Shown: positions 35,535 to 44,497, numbered from the stretch's first letter. The stretch: 64,000 bases of DNA from Granulicella sp. S190 (GCF_009766095.1 NZ_LMUD01000023.1:190179-254178); one strand, 5' to 3'. Notes: generated by a model from the letters alone, not told the origin. Numbers and translations: made by a program.

Positions 35535-36644
35535 ATGAGAGTTCTTCGACAGGCTGCTGCTGTGATCCTGGTGTTGCTCGGGATAGTGGGGATGCGGGCT
35601 AGTTTTGCCTCAATCACCTATGAGGTGGGAGCGCGTGCGCGTGTGTTCAAGCCGGGACATGCGCGGAACTGGCGAGGCGCGAAGACTGAAGCGCTGGTGA
35701 CAACGATCTGGTATCCGGTGAGCGCAGTTGCGAGGCTGCACGAAGAGCCGCAGGTGATTGGGCCGTCTGATAAACCGCTGTTTTTTGCCGGTGCTGCGGC
35801 GGTGGATGCTCCGATTGCAGAGGTGCCGGAGAAGTTTCCGGTGGTGATGTTGTCGCACGGGACGGGTGGGTCGGCGATGCAGATGGCGTGGCTAGGCACG
35901 GTATTGGCGCGGCATGGATATATTGCGGTGGCGGTGAATCATCCTGGCAATAATGCGCTAGAGCCATATACGGCGGAAGGCTTCGCGCTGTGGTGGGAGA
36001 GAGCAATCGATATCAGCGATGCGGTGGATGCGCTGCTGAAGGACTCTACGTTTGGGCCGCGAGTAGATGCGACACGGATCGGTGCGGCAGGCTTTTCGAT
36101 TGGGGGATATACGGTTCTGGAACTGGCGGGGGCGCGGACGACGCAGGCTGATTTTCTTGCGGCCTGTGCGGCAGAGCCTACGCTGCCGACCTGCAGGGTG
36201 CCGGAGATGAAGAACTTTGGCAGCCCGGAGGACATAACGGCGCGGGTGAAGGCTACGAGTGCGGAGTCGCTGGCACGGGGCGGGGATAGCTATCGAGATC
36301 CACGGATACGGGCGGTGTTTGCAGTGGCTCCGGCAGTGGGGCAGGCGTTTCGGGAGGATGCATTTCGGGAGGTAGGTATTCCCGTGGCGATGGTGGTGGG
36401 GGCTGCGGACCCGATCGCGCCTGCGGCTGCGAATGCGGCGAAGTTCAAGAAGCTGATGCCGAGGTCAGAGCTGACGATTTTACCTGGAGAGGTGAGCCAC
36501 TATACGTTCCTCGATACCTGCACGGATGCTGGCAAGGCGAAGCTGGGAGTGTACTGTGCGGATGCTGCTGGAGTGGACAGAGAGAAGGTCCACGCGACAG
36601 TGACGAGTATGGCGGTGAAGTTCTTTGACCAGAACCTGCGCTAG
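35535..36644 (+). CDS. Exported alpha/beta hydrolase (dienelactone hydrolase/PAF-acetylhydrolase-like)
   Basis: A 369-residue serine hydrolase with an N-terminal hydrophobic signal (RQAAAVILVLLGIVG). The oxyanion region is in LSHGTGGSA, the nucleophile elbow is GFSIGG (about residue 190), the acid is likely in VVGAADPIAP and the histidine in GEVSHYTFLD. This layout resembles PAF-acetylhydrolase-like and dienelactone hydrolase-like proteins. It is probably a periplasmic esterase; the substrate is unknown. It is divergent from the sigma-54 regulator with a 169-base gap. Confidence 0.82.
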   Translation: MRVLRQAAAVILVLLGIVGMRASFASITYEVGARARVFKPGHARNWRGAKTEALVTTIWYPVSAVARLHEEPQVIGPSDKPLFFAGAAAVDAPIAEVPEKFPVVMLSHGTGGSAMQMAWLGTVLARHGYIAVAVNHPGNNALEPYTAEGFALWWERAIDISDAVDALLKDSTFGPRVDATRIGAAGFSIGGYTVLELAGARTTQADFLAACAAEPTLPTCRVPEMKNFGSPEDITARVKATSAESLARGGDSYRDPRIRAVFAVAPAVGQAFREDAFREVGIPVAMVVGAADPIAPAAANAAKFKKLMPRSELTILPGEVSHYTFLDTCTDAGKAKLGVYCADAAGVDREKVHATVTSMAVKFFDQNLR

Positions 36645-36658
36645 TGCGTTGCTGGTGT

Positions 36659-37570
36659 CTAGTGGGTGTGAAAGATGCGCTTGTTGACGTCGGGCCAGAA
36701 CTCTTTATAGAAGAAGTTGAAGCCGTCGATGATGTCGCTGGTAAGCCACTTTTGACCGACTTTGGTCCATGTTCGGTACTTGGTCGGGTAGTAGAGGCTG
36801 GAGATTCCAGACGCTGCGCCGGAGCCAATAATTTCGGCGAAGTTGAAGGTAGCGTCTCCGTCATCTTTGCGGGAGATGACGACGCGAGAGACGGCATAGA
36901 GGGCGCGTTTGCGGAAGCCGCCGTGGCCGAGAGTGTAGAAGCGGTTGTCCTGTTTGAAGATGATAGGGCCAAGGCCGCCGACCCAAAAGTTTTCGTCCGC
37001 AGTGTCGGCCAGTGTGTGCCAGTAGTAACGACCGTATCCCTTGAGGCCCTGATGGAACTCCGGGTAGGAGGCGCTATTCATGGCGAAGCCTGCCTGAATA
37101 CCGGCGATGAAGAAAGAGGAGTAGTCGAAGGTGTCTTTGCCGGCGATGAGGAACTTTTCCTTCGGGGTCATAGGCGGCAGCTTCGTATCGGCAGAGACGG
37201 ACCGAAAGTTGGGGACGATGCCAAGGATGCGTTTGGTCTGCTGGGTGCCATTGGGGCTGACGGCGTTGGGGTCGGTTGTCTCAATGGGCTTCGAAGGAAC
37301 AGTTGATTGCGTGGATTGCGGGTAGAGCAGGGCGCTCGGTGCATCTGGAAGATCGGCGGTGGTGAGGGTTGATGGCTCGGCGGGCTCGGATGGTGCGGCA
37401 ATGCTTGAGGACTCTGGGGCTGGAGCGGGTGCTGAGGCTACGAGTGTGGGCTGCTGTGCGTTCAAAGCCACGGGTGTCCCGGCAATCGCTATGCAGAGAG
37501 CGATGCCAAGCTGCAGGCCAGTCAGCCTGAGCTGGTCGATAGTACAAGAGAACATACCGTTTTGACGCAT
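36659..37570 (-). CDS. Hypothetical exported protein with LPDAPS motif
   Basis: A 303-residue protein with a hydrophobic N-terminus (LQLGIALCIAIAGTPVALNAQ), a Pro/Ser/Thr-rich linker with LPDAPSAL at about residues 74-81, and a C-terminal domain (from about residue 130) rich in aromatic residues and glycine (FIAGIQAGFAMNS; YGRYYWHTLADTADENF). Similar proteins recur in Acidobacteriota, but I know no function. The C-terminal domain could be membrane-associated. It is convergent with the hydrolase gene, 14 bases apart. Confidence 0.75.
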   Translation of the reverse strand: MRQNGMFSCTIDQLRLTGLQLGIALCIAIAGTPVALNAQQPTLVASAPAPAPESSSIAAPSEPAEPSTLTTADLPDAPSALLYPQSTQSTVPSKPIETTDPNAVSPNGTQQTKRILGIVPNFRSVSADTKLPPMTPKEKFLIAGKDTFDYSSFFIAGIQAGFAMNSASYPEFHQGLKGYGRYYWHTLADTADENFWVGGLGPIIFKQDNRFYTLGHGGFRKRALYAVSRVVISRKDDGDATFNFAEIIGSGAASGISSLYYPTKYRTWTKVGQKWLTSDIIDGFNFFYKEFWPDVNKRIFHTH

Positions 37571-37658
37571 TCTTTGAGGATAGTCCTTTTGCGGGGCCGT
37601 GGAGGCGGAAATCGGCTCGCGGCTTCATGTAAGGGCCTGGATCGACAACGGAGACCGG

Positions 37659-38873
37659 CTAGAGAATACCCGCTTTTTTAGCGACGGAGGTGAAGGTTTC
37701 CAGAGCCTGATCGATCTGCTCGCGGGTGTGTTCGCTGGTCATGATGGTGCGGATGCGGGCTTTACCTTCCGGGACGGTGGGGAAGGCTATGCCTGTTGCC
37801 ATCACACCGGCGTCGAAGAGGGCGCGGGAGAAGTCCATGGTGCGGCGGCCATCGCCGATGATGATTGGGGTGATGGGGGTTTCGCTTTTTGGGGTGGTGT
37901 TGCCGCCTACATCGAAGCCTGCGTCGGTGAGCTGCTGTTTGAAGTACGCGGTGTTGGCCCAGAGGCGGTCGATGCGTTCGGGCTCGGCTTCGAGGATATC
38001 GAAGGCGGCGATGCAGGTGGCGGCGACTGAGGGCGGGTGCGAGGTGGAGAAGAGGAAGGGGCGGGCGCGGTGGTAGAGGTAGTCGATGAGATCACGGCTG
38101 CCGCAGACGTAGCCGCCAAGAGCTCCGATGGCTTTGGATAGCGTGCCGACCTGCACGTCAACTTTGTCGGTGGCGTGAAAGTGATCCACGGAGCCGCGGC
38201 CGTTGCGACCCAGGACACCTGAGGCGTGGGCGTCGTCGACCATCATGATGGCGCCGTACTTCTCGCAGAGGTCTGCGAGTTTGTCGACGGGGCCGATGTC
38301 ACCGTCCATGGAGAAGACGCCGTCGGTGATGAGGAGCTTGCGGCCGGGTTCGTTTTGGACTTCCTGGAGGAGCTGTTCGGCGTGGGCGATGTCTTTGTGG
38401 CGGAAGACTTTGATCTTGGCTTTGGAGAGACGGGCACCGTCGATGATGCTGGCGTGGTTGAGCTCGTCGGAGAGGATGAAGTCTTCTTTGCCGAGGATGC
38501 TGGAGACGGTTCCTGCATTGGCGGCAAAGCCGGACTGGAAGACGACGCAGGCTTCGACACCTTTAAAGGCGGCGATCTTTTCTTCGAGCTCCATGTGGAT
38601 GTGCATGGTGCCTGCGATGGTGCGGACGGCACCGGAGCCTACGCCATACTTTTTTGTTGCGGCGATGGCGGCCTCTTCGAGGCGTGGGTCGTTGCAGAGG
38701 CCGAGGTAGTTATTGGAGGCAAGGTTGATGACGCGCTTGCTGTCGTAGGTGCAGACGGGGGCTTGCTGATCGTCGAGCACGCGCAGCTTGAAGAAGGTGC
38801 CGCGCTGGCGGAGGTCGTCAAGCTGGGCGGTGAGATGGGCAAGCTGGGGGCGTCTAGCTGCAACGGTAGTCAT
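37659..38873 (-). CDS. kbl: Glycine C-acetyltransferase (2-amino-3-ketobutyrate CoA ligase)
   Basis: PLP enzyme converting 2-amino-3-oxobutyrate plus CoA to glycine and acetyl-CoA in threonine degradation. The 404 residues fit Kbl. The PLP lysine is in GTLSKAIGALGGY; the N-terminal NLASNNYLGL and MVDDAHASGVLG are characteristic. The usual partner threonine dehydrogenase (tdh) is not adjacent. Related 8-amino-7-oxononanoate synthase is the main alternative, but no bio genes are near and the sequence favours Kbl. Confidence 0.9.
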   Translation of the reverse strand: MTTVAARRPQLAHLTAQLDDLRQRGTFFKLRVLDDQQAPVCTYDSKRVINLASNNYLGLCNDPRLEEAAIAATKKYGVGSGAVRTIAGTMHIHMELEEKIAAFKGVEACVVFQSGFAANAGTVSSILGKEDFILSDELNHASIIDGARLSKAKIKVFRHKDIAHAEQLLQEVQNEPGRKLLITDGVFSMDGDIGPVDKLADLCEKYGAIMMVDDAHASGVLGRNGRGSVDHFHATDKVDVQVGTLSKAIGALGGYVCGSRDLIDYLYHRARPFLFSTSHPPSVAATCIAAFDILEAEPERIDRLWANTAYFKQQLTDAGFDVGGNTTPKSETPITPIIIGDGRRTMDFSRALFDAGVMATGIAFPTVPEGKARIRTIMTSEHTREQIDQALETFTSVAKKAGIL

Positions 38874-39012
38874 GAAATTATCTTAAACCTTTTCGGGCTG
38901 GGCGGTCTTAGGCCCCGAATGAGCATCTTACGAGCTGAATTGCTGCGCAAGGTTCTATTTTGCGGCAGTAAATTATTCGAACAAGACTCTTGAACCAAGA
39001 TCGAGGACACTG

Positions 39013-39936
39013 ATGAAGAACGTTCACCCTTCAGAAAAGATTGCCGCAGCGATGATGCTGGCGCTTGTGATGCTGGCCGGCTGCAAGTCGAAAGAGAACG
39101 CTGCGATTGATCAGGCGAAGAAGCAGGCAGCGGCTTCGGGACAGGCTCAGCAGGTGATATCGACCGACGGTAACGGCAATGTAACGACGACGACGGTGCA
39201 GCCGCCAGCGCCTGGACAGACGGCGCAGTCCGTAACGGCGACTACGACACCAGCAGCTGCGGCAGGGGCGGTGCCGGCGAATACGCCTGCTACTGCGCCC
39301 GGAAGTGCTGCTCCTGGGGATGTGGCTACTGGAGCAGCGGTGGCGCCGGGTCAGACGGATGCGTCGGGACAGCCTGTGGCTGCGCCTGCTCCTGGGGGTG
39401 CGCCGATTGTGCGTCCGGCGGATGTGAATATTGCTGCGGGGACCAGCTTGACGATTCGGATCAATCAGCACATCAGTGTGAAGACGAGCCGCGCAGGTGA
39501 TCGGTTTACCGGAGAGGTTGAGGAGCCGGTGGTGGGAAGAGGCGATCACGTGGTGATTCCGCGAGGTACGCCGGTGAGCGGCGTAGTGGTGGCTTCGCAT
39601 CGGAGAGGACACTTCAAGGGGTCTTCGATTCTGGAGCTTCGGCTGACTTACCTGACGCTGAATGGGTCGCGATATGCGCTGGATACAAGCGATTTGACGC
39701 GAACAAAGAAGGGGAAGGGCAAGCGGTCGGCAGCGATTATCGGCGGCGGGGCTGGGGCTGGAATGCTGGTTGGCGGCATCGCTACGGGTGGGGTTGGGCT
39801 GTTGGTTGGTGGGCTTGTGGGTGGGGGCGGCGGGACTTTGCTGAGCGGCTTGACGGGGAATCGGGATATTGAGATTCCTGCTGAGTCGATTGTGCGGTTC
39901 AAGCTGGCGGATAATCTGGTGGTTCAGCCTTCCTGA
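39013..39936 (+). CDS. Hypothetical lipoprotein with C-terminal glycine zipper
   Basis: A 307-residue protein with lipobox LVMLAGC (cysteine at residue 24). An Ala/Thr/Pro/Gln-rich low-complexity linker spans about residues 50-135. A small beta domain follows (VVIPRGTPVSGVVVASHRRG), then a glycine-zipper stretch (about residues 238-280) resembling membrane-inserting motifs. The ATG at 39013 follows GAGGA. The function is unknown. A perfect terminator hairpin follows. Confidence 0.78.
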   Translation: MKNVHPSEKIAAAMMLALVMLAGCKSKENAAIDQAKKQAAASGQAQQVISTDGNGNVTTTTVQPPAPGQTAQSVTATTTPAAAAGAVPANTPATAPGSAAPGDVATGAAVAPGQTDASGQPVAAPAPGGAPIVRPADVNIAAGTSLTIRINQHISVKTSRAGDRFTGEVEEPVVGRGDHVVIPRGTPVSGVVVASHRRGHFKGSSILELRLTYLTLNGSRYALDTSDLTRTKKGKGKRSAAIIGGGAGAGMLVGGIATGGVGLLVGGLVGGGGGTLLSGLTGNRDIEIPAESIVRFKLADNLVVQPS

Positions 39937-39954
39937 TTTTTTGAAAAAAAGTTG

Positions 39955-39987
39955 AGCCCCGGGACGACCCGGGGCTTTGCTGTTTTT
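39955..39987 (+). terminator. Intrinsic terminator after the glycine-zipper lipoprotein
   Basis: AGCCCCGGG (39955-39963) pairs perfectly with CCCGGGGCT (39968-39976) around ACGA and is followed by TTGCTGTTTTTG. Textbook Rho-independent terminator. Confidence 0.9.
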
Positions 39988-39989
39988 GT

Positions 39990-40141
39990 TGAGTTTTTGA
40001 GGGGTGTTTTGGGAAAAGAGGGTGTTTGGAGGTGGTTTTTCGGTGGTGTGAACGTGGTGGAGTGCGTGGTGGATGTGGTGTTTTGGCAGCGTGTTTTCTG
40101 GTGCTAAAAGATGCGCCAACTTTTCTTGATTTTTTTTGCGT
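39990..40141. repeat. GTGGTG-rich intergenic repeat, copy 2
   Basis: Carries the same segment order as 16.63-16.80 kb: TTTTGGGAAAAG, a GTGGTTTTTCGGTGGTG block, several GTGGTG units, AAAGATGCGCCAA and a final GATTTTTTTTGCG. It directly abuts the end of miaA. Confidence 0.65.
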
Positions 40142-41113
40142 CTATTTGGTTGAGCTCAGATGTTGCGAGACCAGGGTGCTTGCCTGGTGGATGATGTCGG
40201 CGTCGCCGCCGCAGCCGGGGAGCCAGTGCATGTTTGGCTCGCGGCGGAACCAGGTGAGCTGGCGCTTGGCGTAGTTGCGATGGCCTTGCTGGGCCTGGGC
40301 GATGGCCTGCTCGCGGGTGAGTTCGTTGCGCAGGACGGCGGCGGCCTCTGCGTAGCCGAGTGAGGTGAGGGGACGGCAGGCTTCGCCGTAGCGGGCGATG
40401 AGGCGCTCAGTCTCTTCGACGAGGCCGCGATCAAACATGGCGGCGGCGCGATAGTTGATGCGCTCGTAGAGGAGCGGGCGGGGCGGGTTGAGGCCGAGGC
40501 GGAGAATGCGGTAACCGGTGAGGGCGTCGCGACCCTGCTGCCACTGGGCTGTCATGGGGGTGCGCTTGTTGGTGCTGTGGCTTTGAGCGGTTGCGAGGGA
40601 GACTTCGATGGCGCGGACGACCTTGGGGACGTCGTTGGCATGGATGGCGGCGGCGGCAGTGGGGTCGAGGCGCGTGAGGATGCGGTGGAGGTAGGCGGGG
40701 CCGCGGGTGGAGGCAGTCTTGCGGAGGCGGTCGCGCTGGCCGGGTTTTTGCGGGGGCTCGGGGAAGAGGCCGTCGATGAGTGCGCGGAGGTAGAGGCCGG
40801 TGCCTCCGGCGACGATGGGGATGCGGCCGCGTTCGGTGATGCCGGTGAGGGCTTCGCGGGCGAGGCGGCTGTAGTCGCCTGCGGTGCAGGCCTCATCGGG
40901 CCAAGCGATGTCGATCATGTGGTGGGGGACGAGGGCGCGCTCCTCGTGCGAGGGCTTGGCGGTGCCGATCTCCATCTCGCGGTAGACGGCGACCGAGTCG
41001 CAACTGACGATCTCGCCGTTGAAGTGCTGGGCGAGATGGAGAGCAAGGGAGGTTTTGCCGCTGGCGGTGGGGCCGATCAGAACGATGAGGGGATGGTCAG
41101 GCGGGTTCACCAT
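40142..41113 (-). CDS. miaA: tRNA dimethylallyltransferase MiaA
   Basis: Adds the dimethylallyl group to A37 of tRNAs reading UNN codons. The P-loop is GPTASGKTSLAL near the N-terminus, with DSVAVYREMEIGTAKP and the GGTGLYLRAL motif following. The ATG at 41113 gives 323 residues, normal for MiaA; the longer open frame upstream is non-coding repeat. A possible small membrane ORF overlaps its start. The C-terminal basic stretch (RNYAKRQLTWFRRE) contacts tRNA in the family. Confidence 0.94.
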   Translation of the reverse strand: MVNPPDHPLIVLIGPTASGKTSLALHLAQHFNGEIVSCDSVAVYREMEIGTAKPSHEERALVPHHMIDIAWPDEACTAGDYSRLAREALTGITERGRIPIVAGGTGLYLRALIDGLFPEPPQKPGQRDRLRKTASTRGPAYLHRILTRLDPTAAAAIHANDVPKVVRAIEVSLATAQSHSTNKRTPMTAQWQQGRDALTGYRILRLGLNPPRPLLYERINYRAAAMFDRGLVEETERLIARYGEACRPLTSLGYAEAAAVLRNELTREQAIAQAQQGHRNYAKRQLTWFRREPNMHWLPGCGGDADIIHQASTLVSQHLSSTK

Positions 41114-41193
41114 AGGCGCCACCAGCCTGGGTGGAAGATCGTGTGCACGCCTGCACGAAGGATGCTGAAGAGGAGGACGACTGCGGCCAGCAT
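41107..41193 (-). CDS. Possible small membrane protein overlapping the miaA start
   Basis: The minus-strand frame ending at the TGA of 41107-41109 encodes one hydrophobic segment and a GWWRLW end. The ATG at 41193 gives 28 residues; the protein-like reading (basic residues then the membrane segment) continues upstream to about 41280, but without any ATG, GTG or TTG. It overlaps miaA as ATGGTGA, suggesting coupling. It may use a rare start or be a decayed gene. Confidence 0.4.
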   Translation of the reverse strand: MLAAVVLLFSILRAGVHTIFHPGWWRLW

Positions 41194-41393
41194 GAGAAGG
41201 CCGCGAATCTGGCGACGGCGTTCGTGTTGGAGTGGAGTTGCGATGGGGATGGCCGTCTTTTTCGATGATAGATGATGATGGGTTTTTGGTCAGGGTGGAG
41301 GCGGATCGCGCGTGGAGGGGATTGGCACCCGGTGGGTAAAGGATGTGGGAGAGGAGTACGGTTCGCGCGCTGCGCGAATGCCCACATCTCAAA

Positions 41394-41449
41394 ATCGAGA
41401 TATGGGGCACCCAGTCTTCGTCTCAGGATCGGGATATGGGGCACCCGGT
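41394..41449. repeat. Two 22-bp direct repeats
   Basis: ATCGAGATATGGGGCACCC (41394-41412) and ATCGGGATATGGGGCACCC (41428-41446) repeat with a 34-base period; each is followed by [AG]GT. They lie in the 420-base gap between the miaA start and the small exported protein. Apart from the possible small ORF, the rest of the gap shows nothing recognisable. Confidence 0.6.
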
Positions 41450-41533
41450 TTACTTCTCCGGCATCGAGGATTGGCCAGCCTGGCGTGCGGGCTGTAGTTG
41501 CTCAAAGGAGAGGTTGGGTGGGATGCTTGAGAG

Positions 41534-41998
41534 ATGATGCGGAAGAAGATGGTTGGCGCGATCGCTGGGTTGGTGATGGGTTGCTGTATCGGTGTGGCTG
41601 CGCAGCAGGAAAAAGGGTACTGGCGCGCGGAGAGTTCTACGGCGCAGTCCATTACCGGTGATATTGGCTTCGGTGGGGAGAAGATATCGATCAACTTCAC
41701 CGGCTTTGTGATCGCCCAGATACGGGCGCTGGAGCCGGGTGAGGTGAGCGCTGTGTTCGATGCGGACAGCAGCGCCGCCGGCAGTGGCAATCTCTACAGG
41801 CTGGACATCCCGGCTACGAAGAAGTTTCTGCATAAGAACAACCTGTGCGGCACTGAGGATGTGCAGTGGATGGCTACGTTCGTTGCCGGGCGCTCGTTGA
41901 AGGTTGCGTTTTTCTCGGGTGCGAAGATGCCGGTGTTCGCGTTGAATGAGATCGCGAATTCGACGGATCTGTGCGGCACGTTTTCTTATGTGCGGTAG
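41534..41998 (+). CDS. Hypothetical exported protein
   Basis: A 154-residue protein with a signal peptide (MMRKKMVGAIAGLVMGCCIGVAAQ). The mature region contains two cysteines (HKNNLCGTEDVQW and STDLCGTFSYVR) that could form a disulfide around a small beta-rich domain. No family recognised. A single REP-like element follows its stop. Confidence 0.7.
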   Translation: MMRKKMVGAIAGLVMGCCIGVAAQQEKGYWRAESSTAQSITGDIGFGGEKISINFTGFVIAQIRALEPGEVSAVFDADSSAAGSGNLYRLDIPATKKFLHKNNLCGTEDVQWMATFVAGRSLKVAFFSGAKMPVFALNEIANSTDLCGTFSYVR

Positions 41999-42020
41999 TT
42001 GGTTCGGATATTCATTCCGT

Positions 42021-42082
42021 TGGGCCTGCCGGACGGGCGTCCTCCGCGGACGGCGGTCACTTCGTGACTTTTATACCTTTTC
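42021..42082. repeat. REP-like palindrome, single copy
   Basis: Contains GCCTGCCGGACGGGCG and the core GGTCACTTCGTGAC (42055-42068) followed by TTTTATACC. It lies between the convergent exported-protein and TonB-like genes. Confidence 0.85.
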
Positions 42083-42088
42083 CGGTGA

Positions 42089-43111
42089 TTAGGGGAGAGG
42101 CTTGTTGGTGAGGAAGTCGATGCGGAGCTCGAGGTTGGGGCCGTGGAAGCTGGCGGGCAGCGCAGGGAACTGGCCCTCGCCTGTGATGGCACCCCAGCAG
42201 GCTTTATCGATGGATTGATCCTGGCTGGAGCCGTCGAGGTTCATGGCGGCGATGCGTCCATCCGGGAGGATGGTGAAGCGGATGAGGGTTTCGCCCTGCT
42301 TGTTAAGAGGCGGACGGGCCTCTTCGGGGATGAGGGGGATCCAGTTGCGCTTGATGTCGCTAAGGATGCGGCGGATGTAGGGGCCGAAGTCTACGCCTTG
42401 GGTGTCGGAGAGGATCTCTGCGCCGGTGCCCATGCCGGCGTGACTACCGGAGGGGGCGCTGCCGTAGTCGCCGCCACCGGTGCCCCGGGATGCGTTTTGT
42501 GCGGCCTGACGGATGGCGTCACCCGCGGACTGGTTGGGATTGCCGAAGTTGGGCCGGGTGGGGGCGGGCTTTGGCGCTTCAACGAGAGCTTGCTGAGCCG
42601 GCTGCTGGGTGGGTGCTGGCGTCGGGGAGGGAGGCAAAGGCGTCGCCTGCTGGGTGGGCGCGGGTTGCGTCACCTGCGGTAGGGGAGTGGGCGCCGGGGC
42701 TGCAGGAGTGGGTGGAGCGGCCCTGCGCATGGCCTGGAGCTGCTTGAGCATCTTCTTGTCGACTACCGGCTGGGCGGGTTGCGGTTTTGGAGCACTGGGT
42801 GCCAGGTGGGAGAGATTTTTGGGGTCGTCGAGACGGGTCAACTCGCGCTCTTTGAGCACCTGGGCGGGGCTGATGAGGCGGGGCTGATGGAAGAGGACGC
42901 GCGGGCCGTAGAAGAGGAACCAGCCGATGGCGAGGTAGATGATGATCGAGATGTAAATGGACTCGCGGAAGCGGGCTTTGGAGCGCTCGTCGTCGAGGGA
43001 GTCGAGGAGATGGATGAGCTCGTGCTCTTCGAGTTCGCCGAAGCGGCCTGTGCGCACCTTGACGGTCTGAGAGGGAGGTGCGGCGTTGGGCGGGGTCTCG
43101 AGTGAGGGCAT
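42089..43111 (-). CDS. TonB-like energy transducer protein
   Basis: A 340-residue protein with an N-terminal cytoplasmic region (about residues 1-48), one transmembrane segment (about residues 49-70, SIYISIIIYLAIGWFLFYG), a long Pro/Ala/Gln-rich periplasmic linker (about residues 100-200) and a C-terminal TonB-like domain (VDFGPYIRRILSDIKRNW...FTILPDGRI). The Pro-rich spacer and C-terminal fold fit TonB/TolA family proteins; the unusual N-terminal cytoplasmic region differs from classic TonB. No ExbB/ExbD genes are nearby, so the energising partner is elsewhere. Confidence 0.83.
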   Translation of the reverse strand: MPSLETPPNAAPPSQTVKVRTGRFGELEEHELIHLLDSLDDERSKARFRESIYISIIIYLAIGWFLFYGPRVLFHQPRLISPAQVLKERELTRLDDPKNLSHLAPSAPKPQPAQPVVDKKMLKQLQAMRRAAPPTPAAPAPTPLPQVTQPAPTQQATPLPPSPTPAPTQQPAQQALVEAPKPAPTRPNFGNPNQSAGDAIRQAAQNASRGTGGGDYGSAPSGSHAGMGTGAEILSDTQGVDFGPYIRRILSDIKRNWIPLIPEEARPPLNKQGETLIRFTILPDGRIAAMNLDGSSQDQSIDKACWGAITGEGQFPALPASFHGPNLELRIDFLTNKPLP

Positions 43112-43289
43112 GGGCTATGTGTTCTGACGGCTGCGGGATGCGAAAGTTGCGTAGCGGTATTAATTGGGGATGCCGGTGGGGCGCACCGGGTTCGAAGACT
43201 TACTTATTTTCTCATTAGTTTGATGCTGATGTTGGTTTAAGAGGGGACATAGAGTTTCCTGAGACGAGACGAAACCGTAGACTGGAAGA

Positions 43290-43832
43290 ATGAGTTCAAA
43301 GTTTGCGCCGGATGTTCGCGCGGTGGTGCTGACGGTCAGCGATCGCTGTTCCAGAGGCGAACAGATGGATCTTTCAGGCCCGGCGGTGTGCGAACTGCTG
43401 GAAGATGCTGGTGTCGGCCAGGTGCTGAGCGAGATGCTTCCGGATGAGATCGAGCAGATCGCAGAGGCGCTGCGACGTAACGCGAAAGTTGTAGACCTGA
43501 TTGTGACGACGGGGGGGACCGGGTTGTCGAAGCGGGATGTGACGCCGGAGGCCACGAGGATGGTGTGCGAGCGGCTGGTGGAGGGGTTGGCGGAGCGTAT
43601 GAGGGCCGATGGGTTGCTGCAGACGCCGCTGGCCGCGCTGAGCCGGGCGGTGTGCGGGACGCTGGGGAGTGCGCTGATTGTGAATCTGCCGGGGAGTCCG
43701 TCGGGGGCGAGGAGTTCGCTGGCGTCGATTCTGGAGGTGCTGCCGCATGCGCTGGATCTGCTGGCGGGACGTGAGGTTCACGAGGGGCCGGGGCATCATG
43801 GCGCGCATGGCGATTCCGGGGTGCGACGGTGA
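43290..43832 (+). CDS. Molybdenum cofactor biosynthesis protein MogA/MoaB family
   Basis: Molybdopterin adenylyltransferase-type protein, 180 residues. Family motifs are TVSDRCSRGEQMDLSGP, VTTGGTGLSKRDVTPEA and VNLPGSPSG. The Gly- and His-rich tail (GPGHHGAHGD) is extra. Whether it is MogA or MoaB cannot be settled from sequence alone; no other moa or moe genes are adjacent. The stop overlaps the GTG of the DedA-type gene, so translation is coupled. Confidence 0.9.
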   Translation: MSSKFAPDVRAVVLTVSDRCSRGEQMDLSGPAVCELLEDAGVGQVLSEMLPDEIEQIAEALRRNAKVVDLIVTTGGTGLSKRDVTPEATRMVCERLVEGLAERMRADGLLQTPLAALSRAVCGTLGSALIVNLPGSPSGARSSLASILEVLPHALDLLAGREVHEGPGHHGAHGDSGVRR

Positions 43833-44497
43833 CGATGCTGGCGATGATTCCCTGGAAGAAGATCGGCGTGGGGCTGCTGAAGGCCAATGCCTGGCTGCTT
43901 GCGGTGCTGAAGCCGCTGGGTGTGTTTGGTGTGCTGATTGTCTCGATTATTGACTCTTCCTCGTTGCCGATGCCGCTGGATGCGATGGTGGTGGAGTACG
44001 TGGTGCGAGACCACTCGAAGTTTCTGATCTACTGCTTTGTGGCTGCGCTGGGCGCGGCTATTGGCAGCCTGCTTCCTTATTATTTAGGGCGGGCGGGCGG
44101 CGAGCTTTTTCTTTTGAAGAGGATCAATCGGGATCGCTACGAGCAGCTGCGAGACCGGTTTGAGAAGCAGGAGTTTCTTGCCATCATGATTCCGGCGATG
44201 ATGCCTCCGCCGTTTCCGGTGAAGATCTTCGAGCTGGCGGCGGGTGTGTTTGAGATGAAGCCGCTGTGGTTTTTTTCGGCGCTGCTACTGGGCAAATTTG
44301 TGCGGTTTGTGGTGGTGTCGCTGATCATCATGGTGTACGGTCCGGCGATCTTCCACACGATGATACGAACGCTGCACCATCATCAGGATTTGATGATGGT
44401 GGCGGTGGCGGTTCTGATCCTGCTGCTGGTTATTTATGTGATGCGGAAGGTGTTCGACCGGCGGCGCGGGACTAGTCTTCCTGTTGAAGAAAACTAG
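43829..44497 (+). CDS. DedA/YqaA family membrane protein (VTT domain)
   Basis: A 222-residue inner-membrane protein with a SNARE-associated VTT domain (about residues 35-170). The VEYVVRDHSKFLIYC, GSLLPYYLGRAGGE and IPAMMPPPFPVKIFELAAG stretches are typical. DedA-type proteins are linked to undecaprenyl-phosphate or lipid recycling. The start is a GTG at 43829 overlapping the mogA-like stop (GTGA), or an ATG two codons later. The pairing with a cofactor gene is unexplained. Confidence 0.86.
   Translation: MTMLAMIPWKKIGVGLLKANAWLLAVLKPLGVFGVLIVSIIDSSSLPMPLDAMVVEYVVRDHSKFLIYCFVAALGAAIGSLLPYYLGRAGGELFLLKRINRDRYEQLRDRFEKQEFLAIMIPAMMPPPFPVKIFELAAGVFEMKPLWFFSALLLGKFVRFVVVSLIIMVYGPAIFHTMIRTLHHHQDLMMVAVAVLILLLVIYVMRKVFDRRRGTSLPVEEN

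Noticed and set aside
39031..40119. Long minus-strand open frame antisense to the glycine-zipper lipoprotein
   Set aside because: Arginine- and histidine-rich shadow of GC-rich coding DNA and of the GTGGTG repeat; no start signals or domain.
43180..43200. tRNA-like GGTTCGAA string near 43190
   Set aside because: No cloverleaf can be drawn around it; nothing else tRNA-like was found in the window.
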